From Macrococcoides animalis (GTDB lineage: Bacteria; Bacillota; Bacilli; Staphylococcales; Staphylococcaceae): 64,000 nucleotides of DNA. The stretch spans positions 1,054,001-1,118,000 of the forward strand of contig NZ_CP179727.1 in assembly GCF_047425875.1 (NCBI RefSeq), read 5' to 3'. Numbering within the stretch: the stretch's first letter is position 1; every line of letters begins with the position of its first letter. This document shows, piece after piece, positions 9,444-17,711 of the stretch. The notes under the pieces were generated by a model. The model was not told the origin of the DNA, did not search any database, and saw only the letters and a list, made by a program, of their open reading frames with translations. The position numbers were made by a program, and so were the translations under genes.

Positions 9444-9884
9444 TCACCCTTTGTAATTTGGATGGTAGCCACGTTGTCCACCAATCCATTCCTCTCCGTC
9501 TTCCCATATTTCTTTCTTCCAAATTGGAACGACTTCTTTTATTCTTTCAATAGCGTATTCGTTAGCGGCATAACTATCTTTACGATGTGGGCTCGACACA
9601 CAAATCACGACTGCGATTTCAGAAACTTGTAAATTTCCGATACGATGCGCAATACTCACGATTGTCCCTGGCCATTTATCGTTAATTTCATCACCAATTT
9701 GCTTAAGCTTCTTTTCTGCCATTGGAATATATGCTTCATACTCTAAATACTCCGTTTTAACCCCTTGCGTCCATTCACGGACAATACCTGTGAACACACA
9801 AACTGCACCTTGATGCGGTGTCACAGTCATTTTTCGGTAATGCTCAACATCTATTGGCATTGTTACAATTTCAAATTGTTTCAC
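9444..9884 (-). CDS. moaE: Molybdopterin synthase large subunit MoaE
   Basis: Converts cyclic pyranopterin monophosphate to molybdopterin together with MoaD. Visible family blocks are GAVCVFTGIVREW, LEYEAYIPMAEKK, HRIGNLQVSE and SSPHRKDSY. GTG at 9884 gives the N-terminus VKQFEIVTMPI and has better spacing from the GGTGG site than an ATG nine bases upstream, which I judge less likely. The 5' end overlaps mobB. Confidence 0.92.
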   Translation of the reverse strand: MKQFEIVTMPIDVEHYRKMTVTPHQGAVCVFTGIVREWTQGVKTEYLEYEAYIPMAEKKLKQIGDEINDKWPGTIVSIAHRIGNLQVSEIAVVICVSSPHRKDSYAANEYAIERIKEVVPIWKKEIWEDGEEWIGGQRGYHPNYKG

Positions 9885-10374
9885 GTGTATCATCCACCCA
9901 TTTGTTTATAAAAGTTTCTAATTTTTTATTGCTTTCTTTAATATCCATCGATGTATCCAGCATGTATTGAACATTGCTTAACTGCGATAAACCTTTTTCA
10001 TCATCAACATTATTAAATAACACTATTTTATCATATTTTGCTTGTTTATATCCTTCGATGAGTATAATATCTGGGTTTGTCGTGACTTCGTGTTGGATGA
10101 TGTATTCTAAATTTTCTAATGTATTTACATCTTCTTTTTGGATAAGTTTGTGTAAATATTGATAACCTTGAACAATACTTTCATCTGCTCCACTTTCAAC
10201 ATAAGTTATATGATCACGTGATTGTGGTATATCGATTTCTTGACCACTTTTATCTCCGTGATGTTTGATTACTGCTATATGAAAACCTTGACTCTTTAAT
10301 AGTTTAATCAACGTGTTCATTGTCGTTGTCTTGCCACTTTTCTTATAGCCAACAACTTGCAAAATACTTACCAT
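9871..10374 (-). CDS. mobB: Molybdopterin-guanine dinucleotide adapter MobB
   Basis: A 167-residue P-loop protein with GYKKSGKTTT (residues 9-18) near the N-terminus and IILIEGYKQAKYDK in the second half, both typical of MobB. It binds GTP and assists MobA in making the guanine dinucleotide cofactor. The ATG overlaps the moeA stop by 7 bp, and its 3' end overlaps moaE, so the cluster is translationally coupled. Confidence 0.92.
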   Translation of the reverse strand: MVSILQVVGYKKSGKTTTMNTLIKLLKSQGFHIAVIKHHGDKSGQEIDIPQSRDHITYVESGADESIVQGYQYLHKLIQKEDVNTLENLEYIIQHEVTTNPDIILIEGYKQAKYDKIVLFNNVDDEKGLSQLSNVQYMLDTSMDIKESNKKLETFINKWVDDTRETI

Positions 10375-11615
10375 GGCACACCATTACCTGTTGATAAACG
10401 GTTGATTAATACATCAACTGTATCACCTGTAACGAACCCTCTTGATCCGCCAGGTAACACTATCATACTATTACTTGTTGCAATTGCAACCACTGCGTTA
10501 CTTTTATTAAAACCACTCGGTTTAACGGTCATCGTTTTGAAATCTAAATCTGAACGAATGAAACGAGTGAAAGGATTTGCTTTTGTAAAGTCCTCAGATA
10601 AAGTCGCTTTTACAAACGTAGGATAAACTTCAGTTTCACCCATCAACTTGTGAATCACTGGACGCGTATATAATTCAAATCCTGTGTAACATGCACTTGG
10701 ATTACCCGATAAACCAAACAAAAATTTATCATCACTTACAGCAACAGTCGTCACACTACCAGGGCGCATTGCAATCTTATTGAACAATACTTCTGCTTTT
10801 AAATCTTTATATATTTGCGGCATATAATCAAAGTCTCCAACACTGACGCCACCCGTTGTAATGACAATATCATGTTGTTGTATTGCCTCTTCTACCACTT
10901 TGAATAGAACATCATAGTCATCTGCTTTGACATGATAACTATTCACTTCAATATGCATATCTTTACAAAGCCCCATAATCATTGGGCCATTTGAGTTTCT
11001 AATCTTTCCTGGTACAAGCTTTTCTTTAATATCCACGAGTTCACTACCCGTAGCAATAATCGCTACACTAGGTTTTTGATAAACTTTAACTGTTGCATAT
11101 GAGAATGTTGCAAGTACAGCAATCACACCTGCATTGATGACTGTACCACGCTGAATCACAACATCACCACGCTTGCATTCTTCACCTTGGAATGAAATAT
11201 TCTCGCCTTGAGTAAATGTTTTTCTTAACGTAAAACCATCATCTGTTGCCACAGTTTGTTCAAGCATTACAACGCTGTCCGCTCCATTTGGGATTTTGGC
11301 ACCCGTCATAATGCGCACCGCTTCATTACCTTTTATTGCTTTCTCACTTACAGTACCGGCACCAATGTGATCGATCACTTTAAAGGCAATGCGTTTTTCC
11401 CCACTTGCTCCGTCACTTGCTTCACTACGAATCGCAAAGCCGTCATACGGAGACTTATTAAACATTGGAATATCATACGTTGCGATAATATCTTCAGCAA
11501 GTACATAGTTTAAGCTATCTAAATAATTAATATCGATGATTTCTTTTTGTCGTGTGTTCTGAATACACTTTTCCATTGCTTCACTGACAGGTATCGGTGT
11601 TCTTTTCTCTAACAT
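10368..11615 (-). CDS. moeA: Molybdopterin molybdotransferase MoeA
   Basis: Inserts molybdate into adenylylated molybdopterin. Landmarks include NKSPYDGFAIR, IMTGAKIPNGADSVVMLE, IATGSELV, TTGGVSVGDFDYM and GLSGNPSACYTGFE, in the order expected for MoeA domains III, II and IV. The frame extends further upstream, but ATG 11615 has a GGAGGA ribosome binding site and gives MLEKRTPIPVSEA, so I use it (415 residues). First gene of the moeA-mobB-moaE-moaD-mobA-moaA operon, divergent from moaC with only 64 bp between. Confidence 0.95.
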   Translation of the reverse strand: MLEKRTPIPVSEAMEKCIQNTRQKEIIDINYLDSLNYVLAEDIIATYDIPMFNKSPYDGFAIRSEASDGASGEKRIAFKVIDHIGAGTVSEKAIKGNEAVRIMTGAKIPNGADSVVMLEQTVATDDGFTLRKTFTQGENISFQGEECKRGDVVIQRGTVINAGVIAVLATFSYATVKVYQKPSVAIIATGSELVDIKEKLVPGKIRNSNGPMIMGLCKDMHIEVNSYHVKADDYDVLFKVVEEAIQQHDIVITTGGVSVGDFDYMPQIYKDLKAEVLFNKIAMRPGSVTTVAVSDDKFLFGLSGNPSACYTGFELYTRPVIHKLMGETEVYPTFVKATLSEDFTKANPFTRFIRSDLDFKTMTVKPSGFNKSNAVVAIATSNSMIVLPGGSRGFVTGDTVDVLINRLSTGNGVPW

Positions 11616-11679
11616 AGTATCCTCCTGCTTTAAAAATATAGTATTATATATATAAGTATATAGGAAAGGAAGTAATTCC

Positions 11680-12156
11680 ATGAACGAATTGACTCACTTT
11701 AATGACCAAGGCCGCGCGAAAATGGTTGATGTCTCAGATAAACAGATTTCTACACGTATTGCTGTTGCTAAAAGTTCAATTAAAGTAAATGAAATTATTC
11801 GCGACCAAATTATAAATCATAAAAATAAGAAAGGTGACGTCCTAGGCGTTGCTCAAGTTGCAGGTATCATGGCTGCAAAAAATACAGCGCAAATTATCCC
11901 GATGTGTCATCCACTCAACTTAAGTGGTATTGATATCGCATTTGAATGGGATACAACAGACGGCTATGAAATTTTAATCACGTGCACTGTTAAAACAACC
12001 GGTCAAACTGGTGTTGAAATGGAAGCTTTAACGGGTGCGAGTGCAACAGCACTTACCATTTATGATATGACAAAGGCTGTTGATAAAAGAATGATTATAG
12101 GTCCAACTTATTTAGCATCTAAATCTGGTGGTAAAAATGGTGACTTCAAACGTTAA
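11680..12156 (+). CDS. moaC: Cyclic pyranopterin monophosphate synthase MoaC
   Basis: Forms cyclic pyranopterin monophosphate from the MoaA product. The 158-residue chain holds MVDVSDK, GVAQVAGIMAAKNT, IPMCHPL and GVEMEALTGAS, all core MoaC blocks. It is the only plus-strand gene within this minus-strand Moco/nitrate block: divergent from moeA and abutting moaB tail to tail, the two stop codons being directly adjacent with no terminator. ATG follows AGGAAAGGA. Confidence 0.95.
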   Translation: MNELTHFNDQGRAKMVDVSDKQISTRIAVAKSSIKVNEIIRDQIINHKNKKGDVLGVAQVAGIMAAKNTAQIIPMCHPLNLSGIDIAFEWDTTDGYEILITCTVKTTGQTGVEMEALTGASATALTIYDMTKAVDKRMIIGPTYLASKSGGKNGDFKR

Positions 12157-12663
12157 TTATTTATTAAGCTCATGCACAATATGATGAATTTGTTGTGTAA
12201 TGAGCTTTTTCATTGCTAAATTAACAGCACCTACTGAACCTGGAATTGAGAAAATTACTGTATTGTCTTTCGTACCACATAATGCACGAGATAAAATTGC
12301 ACGTGCTCCAACATCCTCTGTATAACTTAAAAATCTAAAAATCTCACCAAAACCTTCCATTTCTTTGTCAATCACTGATTTTACAACCTCGATTGTTACA
12401 TCTCTCTTAGCAACACCTGTACCACCAGTCGTAATAATTACATCAACTTTATCGTGTAATAAATACTGAATTGCTTTGCGTATATCGGCTTGATCGTCTT
12501 TTACGATTGAATAATGTGCTTTGTCAACCGAAATTCCGATGTCCTCTAAATGTTGAATGGCAGCTTTGCCGCCTTTATCTGTATCAAAGTCACGTGTGTC
12601 ACTGACTGTAATCACACCTACTTTTAATGCTTTGCGCTCGATGTTATCATGTTCATTACTCAT
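12157..12663 (-). CDS. moaB: Molybdopterin adenylyltransferase-type protein MoaB
   Basis: MogA/MoaB family, adenylylating molybdopterin before molybdate insertion. Motifs are VGVITVSDTRDFDTDKGG and IITTGGTGVAKRDVT. The annotated ATG at 12663 has GGAGG at the right distance; upstream in-frame codons belong to the overlap with the moeB end. About 168 residues. It is third in the narT-moeB-moaB transcription unit, so it probably shares the narT promoter. Confidence 0.93.
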   Translation of the reverse strand: MSNEHDNIERKALKVGVITVSDTRDFDTDKGGKAAIQHLEDIGISVDKAHYSIVKDDQADIRKAIQYLLHDKVDVIITTGGTGVAKRDVTIEVVKSVIDKEMEGFGEIFRFLSYTEDVGARAILSRALCGTKDNTVIFSIPGSVGAVNLAMKKLITQQIHHIVHELNK

Positions 12664-12673
12664 ATAAATCCTC

Positions 12674-13669
12674 CTAGCCAAATAATTGATGATATATTTT
12701 TTTTGCTTCATTGACTGTCTTCACTTCATGAATTAATAATCTTCCACCCTTAAACCATATCATAGGGTGCCCCGAAAAATTAAATCTTATGAAATAAGGA
12801 TTAATTGCATATCTCATATTATGACTTTCTAAATGATTGATTAATTCTTCTTCAGTGAAATTAAGCGTTGAAAATTGAACAGTATCTCGTCCACAAAGCA
12901 TTGTTTCACTTTGTTTAAATGATAGATTCGGGAATGTTTTACTGTCACCACAAGTGGTACAGTTTGTATTAAACATCTTAGAAATCTTTAATGCGGTATG
13001 ATCCATTTGCCACACATCCCCAAAAACTAACTTCGCGTCAAATGGTGTCTTACTTAATATTTTCATACAGTACATCATTTGATAACTGGTTGCTAAATTC
13101 ACCGCTGGCTCTATAATCCCCACTGTATCACATGTTCGATTCATCACTGGAAGTATCCCCATCACGCAATTAAAACAAGGAGAGACACCGGGTATAAACG
13201 GACAAGCAACATATGTAGACTCTACACAAGCACCGTAGATCCAAGGGATATTATATTTGTAACAAAAATCATTTATTACAAGGCGGGTTTCAAAGTTATC
13301 TGTCGCATCTAATAAACAATCACATTGCAAAAACGCCGCTTCAAGAAGCGACGTATCACAATGTGCGATATATGTTTCAATTTCCAAATCACTGCGGATA
13401 GCTTTGAGTTCGCGCTCGCAAGCAACGACTTTTGGCGTGCTACTTTCTGCATCCACTTCTTTAAACAGTGATTGACGTTGTAAATTTGAAACTTCAACAT
13501 AGTCACGATCGACGATAACAATCTTTTTTACGCCACTTCTTGCAATAGATTCTGCTAGATGTGTTCCTAATGCACCACATCCTACAATCCCAACCGTTGC
13601 GTTTTCTATTAATGACTGGCCTTTGTCACCAATCCCATAAAATTTAATTTGTCTATCGTATCTCATCAT
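12674..13669 (-). CDS. moeB: Molybdopterin synthase adenylyltransferase MoeB (ThiF family)
   Basis: Activates the MoaD C-terminus by adenylation. The N-terminal MRYDRQIKFYGIGDKGQ and VGIVGCGALGTHLAE (G-x-G-x-x-G) define a ThiF/MoeB/HesA enzyme; LLDATDNFETR and the zinc-binding pairs CFNC and CTTC are present. At 331 residues it lacks the rhodanese domain of some homologues. Two adjacent ATG codons (13669 and 13666) follow GAGGT; either may be used. It starts 17 bp after narT. Confidence 0.92.
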   Translation of the reverse strand: MMRYDRQIKFYGIGDKGQSLIENATVGIVGCGALGTHLAESIARSGVKKIVIVDRDYVEVSNLQRQSLFKEVDAESSTPKVVACERELKAIRSDLEIETYIAHCDTSLLEAAFLQCDCLLDATDNFETRLVINDFCYKYNIPWIYGACVESTYVACPFIPGVSPCFNCVMGILPVMNRTCDTVGIIEPAVNLATSYQMMYCMKILSKTPFDAKLVFGDVWQMDHTALKISKMFNTNCTTCGDSKTFPNLSFKQSETMLCGRDTVQFSTLNFTEEELINHLESHNMRYAINPYFIRFNFSGHPMIWFKGGRLLIHEVKTVNEAKKIYHQLFG

Positions 13670-13686
13670 GACTATACCTCAGTTCT

Positions 13687-14853
13687 TTACTTTCTGCCTT
13701 CTTTTTTGTCCATCCAGAACATTGTTATTAAGGCAATTATACCAAATACTGCGAGGAATGCGAATGCCGGTTTGTTTGTGCCAAAGTTAGCTGCACATGC
13801 TGCAATTACAAGAGGTGGAAAGAATCCTCCTAAGCCACCCATCATTGATACAATACCGTTAACTATACCTGCTTGTTTCGAGTAGTATGTCGGTGCTAAT
13901 TTAAAGATTAATCCGTTACCTAAACCTGCACAGGCAGAAATGATTAAGCATCCTGCTGTAAAGAAGAAGATTTCATGGTTAATTGAAAGCATTGCTGCAC
14001 CGATGATTAAACCTACAAACACAACTTTTAATACATCCATTGCACGTAATTTATCCCCTAAAATACCACCGATAGGACGTAGTACAGTTGCTAAGACAAT
14101 AAACGTACCTGTACGCATACCAGCATCTACTTTATCAAGACCAAAGTTATTGACTAAGAAGTTAGGTAAGAATAATCCGAATGCTACGAACGCACCGAAT
14201 GTGATGAAGTACCAGAAACTCAATAAGTATAATTTATACTCAGGTAACACACCTTTAATTTGATCCATTAATGGTTGTTTGACTTTCGGCTCATCTTTAT
14301 CACCGAATAAGAAATTGAGTAACGCGAATAATGCCATTACAATTAAATATGATTTAACCGTGTTACTCCAACCAATTGCATTTGCCAACGGTGGTGCTGC
14401 GAATGCGGATACTGCAGTACCGATGTTCCCCATACCATAAATACCATTGGCTAAGCCATGTTTTTCTTTAGGGAAGTATTTCGGTACACTTGTTACACCT
14501 ACTGAGAAGATTGCACCACCTATCCCTAGGAATAGCCCTGCAATCATTAACATAGTAGTAGATTGCGCCATACTTAGTAAGAAAACAGGAATTAATAAGA
14601 ATACAAATGCTGCTAAGAATACTTTACGCGCACCAATCAAATTAGCATAATAACCCAATGGAATACGTAATATTGACCCTAAAATGACTGGAATTGCTAA
14701 AATAATCGCTTTTTGACTTTCTGGAATTGAGAAGTCTTGTGACATAAACGGTAATAATGGAGCGATAATTGTCCATGCCATAAATCCAGCTAATAAACTG
14801 AACGTTTGCAGAGTTAACTGCACTTTACCTGAAGCTTTGTTCATACGATTCAC
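13687..14853 (-). CDS. narT: Nitrate transporter NarT (MFS, NarK family)
   Basis: A 388-residue, 12-helix major facilitator of the nitrate/nitrite porter group. It carries GGLGGFFPPLV near helix 11 (a nitrate signature) and GMGNIGTAVSAFAAPPLA in the first half. It imports nitrate for the respiratory reductase. ATG follows AAAGGGTGA. The promoter region has two NreC-type boxes and a 10-bp inverted repeat at the predicted transcription start. moeB and moaB follow in the same direction. Confidence 0.92.
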   Translation of the reverse strand: MNRMNKASGKVQLTLQTFSLLAGFMAWTIIAPLLPFMSQDFSIPESQKAIILAIPVILGSILRIPLGYYANLIGARKVFLAAFVFLLIPVFLLSMAQSTTMLMIAGLFLGIGGAIFSVGVTSVPKYFPKEKHGLANGIYGMGNIGTAVSAFAAPPLANAIGWSNTVKSYLIVMALFALLNFLFGDKDEPKVKQPLMDQIKGVLPEYKLYLLSFWYFITFGAFVAFGLFLPNFLVNNFGLDKVDAGMRTGTFIVLATVLRPIGGILGDKLRAMDVLKVVFVGLIIGAAMLSINHEIFFFTAGCLIISACAGLGNGLIFKLAPTYYSKQAGIVNGIVSMMGGLGGFFPPLVIAACAANFGTNKPAFAFLAVFGIIALITMFWMDKKEGRK

Positions 14854-14861
14854 CCTTTTTC

Positions 14862-14891
14862 ATAAGTTTGTGATTATTTATACAAACTTAT
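14862..14891. repeat. Perfect 10-bp inverted repeat at the narT start region
   Basis: ATAAGTTTGT and ACAAACTTAT flank a 10-nt spacer. The repeat lies between the predicted -10 (14895-14890, minus strand) and the narT ribosome binding site, so it could be an operator over +1 or a hairpin at the 5' end of the mRNA. Confidence 0.6.
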
Positions 14892-14954
14892 TCTAAGCTT
14901 TTTCATATAGGGTTTGAATTGGGGATTTCCCCTATGATGTAGGAAGTTTCCCTA
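14890..14954 (-). promoter_or_regulatory. narT promoter with two NreC-type boxes
   Basis: On the minus strand a distal box TAGGGAAACTTCCTA (14954-14940) and a proximal box AGGGGAAATCCCCA (14933-14920) precede a TAGAAT -10 (14895-14890). No -35 is evident, as expected for an activator-dependent promoter. The NreC consensus known from S. carnosus is TAGGG-N4-CCCTA. The proximal centre is 31.5 bp from the -10, as at narG. Confidence 0.7.
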
Positions 14955-14971
14955 TATCGTTTATCGACAAT

Positions 14972-15006
14972 AAAAAAAACGTAGGACGACAATATTCCTC
15001 CTACGT
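14972..15006 (-). terminator. Terminator of the narGHJI-nreABC-hemerythrin operon
   Basis: Minus-strand 8-bp stem ACGTAGGA / TCCTACGT, 12-nt loop, then seven T residues, just after the hemerythrin gene. Confidence 0.85.
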
Positions 15007-15013
15007 CAAACTC

Positions 15014-15520
15014 CTATATAATTTTCGTTTTAACTACTTCTAACAAAGTATCTTCATCCTTAATCTTAAACACCTTTTCTGCCATTGGGAATAGTACATT
15101 CTCTTCTTTATACATATGTACCATGCAGATTTCATAACCTTCGTTTAGATCCTGCATTATCAGTGGAATATCATCCACTTCATAATTCATCACTTTCGTC
15201 ACTTCTAAAAAGTGATCAAAGTATTGCATCATTTCGTCATGTTCCGCTTCAATTGTAATTATTGGTCCCTGATCAGTCCCAATATACGAACCTAAAATAG
15301 GAAAGAAAAAGCGCGATTCTTTTTCTTGATGCTTAATTAACACTGGAATAAATGTCATGATTAGTTTACGTATATTATTTACGTGCTCAAATCGCGCTAA
15401 AGGTGCACATGTCTTAATAATTTGCATTTCACTAAACCATTCATGCATTAAGCTTCTAATGAGCATGTGTTCATTCTCTAATACACGCAGTGCCTTCATC
15501 TTTGTTTGGAATTGTTGCAT
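15014..15520 (-). CDS. Hemerythrin-like HHE cation-binding protein
   Basis: A 168-residue all-helical protein with the hemerythrin ligand pattern: NEHMLIRSLMHEW near residue 18, HQEKESRFFFP (H-x(3)-E) near 64, EAEHDEMMQY near 93 and VHMYKEENVLFP (H-x(3)-E) near 134. Such four-helix bundles hold a di-iron site that can bind O2 or NO. It is the last gene of the nar-nre operon, 11 bp after nreC, suggesting a role in oxygen or NO handling around nitrate respiration. It lacks the N-terminal domain of ScdA/RIC proteins. The start ATG has a loose ribosome binding site, so a slightly later start is possible. Confidence 0.82.
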   Translation of the reverse strand: MQQFQTKMKALRVLENEHMLIRSLMHEWFSEMQIIKTCAPLARFEHVNNIRKLIMTFIPVLIKHQEKESRFFFPILGSYIGTDQGPIITIEAEHDEMMQYFDHFLEVTKVMNYEVDDIPLIMQDLNEGYEICMVHMYKEENVLFPMAEKVFKIKDEDTLLEVVKTKII

Positions 15521-15531
15521 GTCTCCACGTC

Positions 15532-16182
15532 CTAAAAGTCTAATAATTTTTTCTTTAATGCATATTCAACAAGTTCTGGCTTTGATTTTAAATGTAACTT
15601 ATCCATAATTCTTGCTTTGTGTGCTTCTACCGTCTTCACCGATACAAACAGCATTTCTGCAATTTCTTTATTACCATAACCTTTTGCGATTAAAGGCAAA
15701 ATTTCTAATTCTCTTTTTGATAATATTTTTAGATGATCATTCTTAGCTGAATATTCATTGTCATGATGAATCAATTCATGGACAAGTGATGTTGCCATTT
15801 TAGGATCGATATAAGTATCTCCTGCATAAACTGTTTTAACAGCTTGAACAAGTTCTTCATCTGGTGCATTTTTTAAGATATAACCATTCGCTCCATTTTT
15901 TAAGACATGGAACAAATATTCATCATCATCATACATCGTAAGGATTAATATCTTTGTTTCTGGAAACGCTTCTTTAATTTTTCCAGTCGCAATTAATCCA
16001 GATTCTCCTGGCGGCATACTTAAATCCATAATCAATACGTCTGGTTTATGAGTAGCTACAACTTGAAAAGCTTCTAATCCATCAGCAGCTGTTGCAACAA
16101 CTTCCATATCTTCTTGATAGTTCAGAATCATAGAGAAACCAGTTCTGACGACTGCATGATCATCTGCAATTACTATTTTCAT
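15532..16182 (-). CDS. nreC: Response regulator NreC (NarL/FixJ family)
   Basis: A 216-residue regulator with an N-terminal receiver (phospho-acceptor Asp53 in LIMDLSMPPG, acidic pocket ADDH) and a C-terminal LuxR-type helix-turn-helix (LSKRELEILPLIAKGYGNKE, then VSVKTVEAHKARIM). It is phosphorylated by NreB when oxygen is absent and activates narG and narT through TAGGG-N4-CCCTA sites; matches to that site are present at both promoters here. It follows nreB by 10 bp. Confidence 0.93.
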   Translation of the reverse strand: MKIVIADDHAVVRTGFSMILNYQEDMEVVATAADGLEAFQVVATHKPDVLIMDLSMPPGESGLIATGKIKEAFPETKILILTMYDDDEYLFHVLKNGANGYILKNAPDEELVQAVKTVYAGDTYIDPKMATSLVHELIHHDNEYSAKNDHLKILSKRELEILPLIAKGYGNKEIAEMLFVSVKTVEAHKARIMDKLHLKSKPELVEYALKKKLLDF

Positions 16183-16192
16183 GATAATCCCC

Positions 16193-17233
16193 CTACAGTG
16201 GGATGGTTAGCGTAATAAAAGTCCCCTTACCTTTCTCACTGTTAATTTTTACTGTGCCATTTACAATCTCTGCTCGCTCTTGCATTCCAAAAAGCCCAAG
16301 CCCTGTCCCCTGTGGTGTTTGGCCAATTTCAAATCCATCTCCATTATCACTAATTTCAACAATCAGTTCGTTTAATTCTTTTTGAACTAGTACATTCACT
16401 TCGTCTACATTTGCATATTTTAAAGCATTCAGTATCGCCTCCTGTGTAATACGATACACTGCCGTTTCAATTTCACTTGAAAATCGCTCAGAAGAAATGT
16501 TGTTATCAAAATGAACTTCAAGACCGTAATTCTTCTCTAATTGTTTAAAGTGTGATCGAAATGCTGCGACGAGCCCAAGATCATCGAGGGAAGAAGGTCT
16601 AAGTTCTAGTGATAAATTACGTATATCATTCATCAAACGAGACATTGATCCTTCAATCAGTTGCACATGTTTATCTAATTCTTCGTCATTTTTGTACTTA
16701 ATTAAGCGTAAATCTACAACTACATTTAATAATTCTTGAACGACACTATCATGTAATTCACGAGAAATTCTTTTTCTTTCATTCTCTTGAGCATTAATGA
16801 TTTTTTGTGTGATTGTTTTTTGGTGAAGTATTTCTTGCGTTCGGAGTTGTGGTGATACATTTTGTAACGTTAATACTTTGACATTTGGTATATCTTTTAA
16901 CACAACAAATGAAGCTGAATATGCAACTGGTTCACCCATTTCATTTTTCAGGAATAACTGAAATGATTGATTGCTTCTATCTTCTTGCATAAAACAATTC
17001 ATACACGTCATTAATGCATGTTCATTTGTATATCCCATACATGTCGAACAGAAGCTCTCAAGTAGTGCATCTAAATTCTCCTTGTAATTCAAGACTCTTT
17101 TCGCTGCATCATTCATTGTGAGAATTGAATTATCCGAATTAATGAAAATGATTAATTCTTCAGTATCATTATAATAATATTTAATCAACTCTTCTAATAA
17201 ATTGGGATTAAATTTATTTATACTATGTGACAC
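16193..17233 (-). CDS. nreB: Oxygen-sensing histidine kinase NreB
   Basis: Cytoplasmic 346-residue kinase. A PAS-like N-terminal part carries four cysteines, Cys62, Cys65, Cys77 and Cys80 (two C-x-x-C pairs), matching the ligands of the O2-labile [4Fe-4S] cluster of NreB. A HisKA_3 dimerisation helix follows with His161 in RISRELHDSVVQELL, then a HATPase domain (NALKYANVDEV, GDGFEIG, GTGLGLFGMQERAE). No membrane segments. Its 5' end overlaps nreA by 11 bp. Confidence 0.94.
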   Translation of the reverse strand: MSHSINKFNPNLLEELIKYYYNDTEELIIFINSDNSILTMNDAAKRVLNYKENLDALLESFCSTCMGYTNEHALMTCMNCFMQEDRSNQSFQLFLKNEMGEPVAYSASFVVLKDIPNVKVLTLQNVSPQLRTQEILHQKTITQKIINAQENERKRISRELHDSVVQELLNVVVDLRLIKYKNDEELDKHVQLIEGSMSRLMNDIRNLSLELRPSSLDDLGLVAAFRSHFKQLEKNYGLEVHFDNNISSERFSSEIETAVYRITQEAILNALKYANVDEVNVLVQKELNELIVEISDNGDGFEIGQTPQGTGLGLFGMQERAEIVNGTVKINSEKGKGTFITLTIPL

Positions 17234-17693
17234 TATTAATCACATCCTTACGGTAAAACGCACCAAATCCTTTATCTAGTTCAATATTCACTTCTTCATA
17301 AATCGCAAGACTGAATGGCTTTTTCTCTCTATTACCAATCAATAGTACCGCTGCAACTTTATTATATTTCCAAAGTGGGAGTGCCATAAAATTCGTCAAT
17401 CTTTCAAATCGAACGATTGGAAAATCAAATATATGCGTTGCAATACTACTTGTAGATACATCTAATTCAATCCAAGAACGGCCAGATTTGAGCACAAATC
17501 CGGCGATTCCTTTTCCTTTTTGTAATTCTATTTTTTTATAACGTTCATTCATTGCACCTGAAACAAATGTCCAATGAATATCCGTTTGTGAGATCAAATC
17601 AGAAGGCATTGCAAGACCTACAAAATCAACATTTAGTTTATCTCTTAATCGATTCACTTCACCCTGATAATTATGTTTCATTATAGTATCCAT
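17223..17693 (-). CDS. nreA: Nitrate receptor NreA (GAF domain)
   Basis: About 156 residues forming a single GAF domain (VDFVGLAMPSD through GNREKKPFSLAIYEEVN), the arrangement of staphylococcal NreA, which binds nitrate and modulates NreB autophosphorylation. Alternative TTG 18 bp upstream lies inside a GGAGGG site, so the ATG at 17693 is the start. Gene order narI-nreA-nreB-nreC places nitrate and oxygen sensing in the same transcript as the reductase. Confidence 0.9.
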   Translation of the reverse strand: MDTIMKHNYQGEVNRLRDKLNVDFVGLAMPSDLISQTDIHWTFVSGAMNERYKKIELQKGKGIAGFVLKSGRSWIELDVSTSSIATHIFDFPIVRFERLTNFMALPLWKYNKVAAVLLIGNREKKPFSLAIYEEVNIELDKGFGAFYRKDVINSVT

Positions 17694-17711
17694 GCTTATC
17701 CCTCCTGACAA

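Noticed and set aside
11616..11679. Molybdenum cofactor riboswitch between moeA and moaC
   Set aside because: The gap is only 64 bp, mostly AT repeats and two ribosome binding sites, too short for that aptamer.
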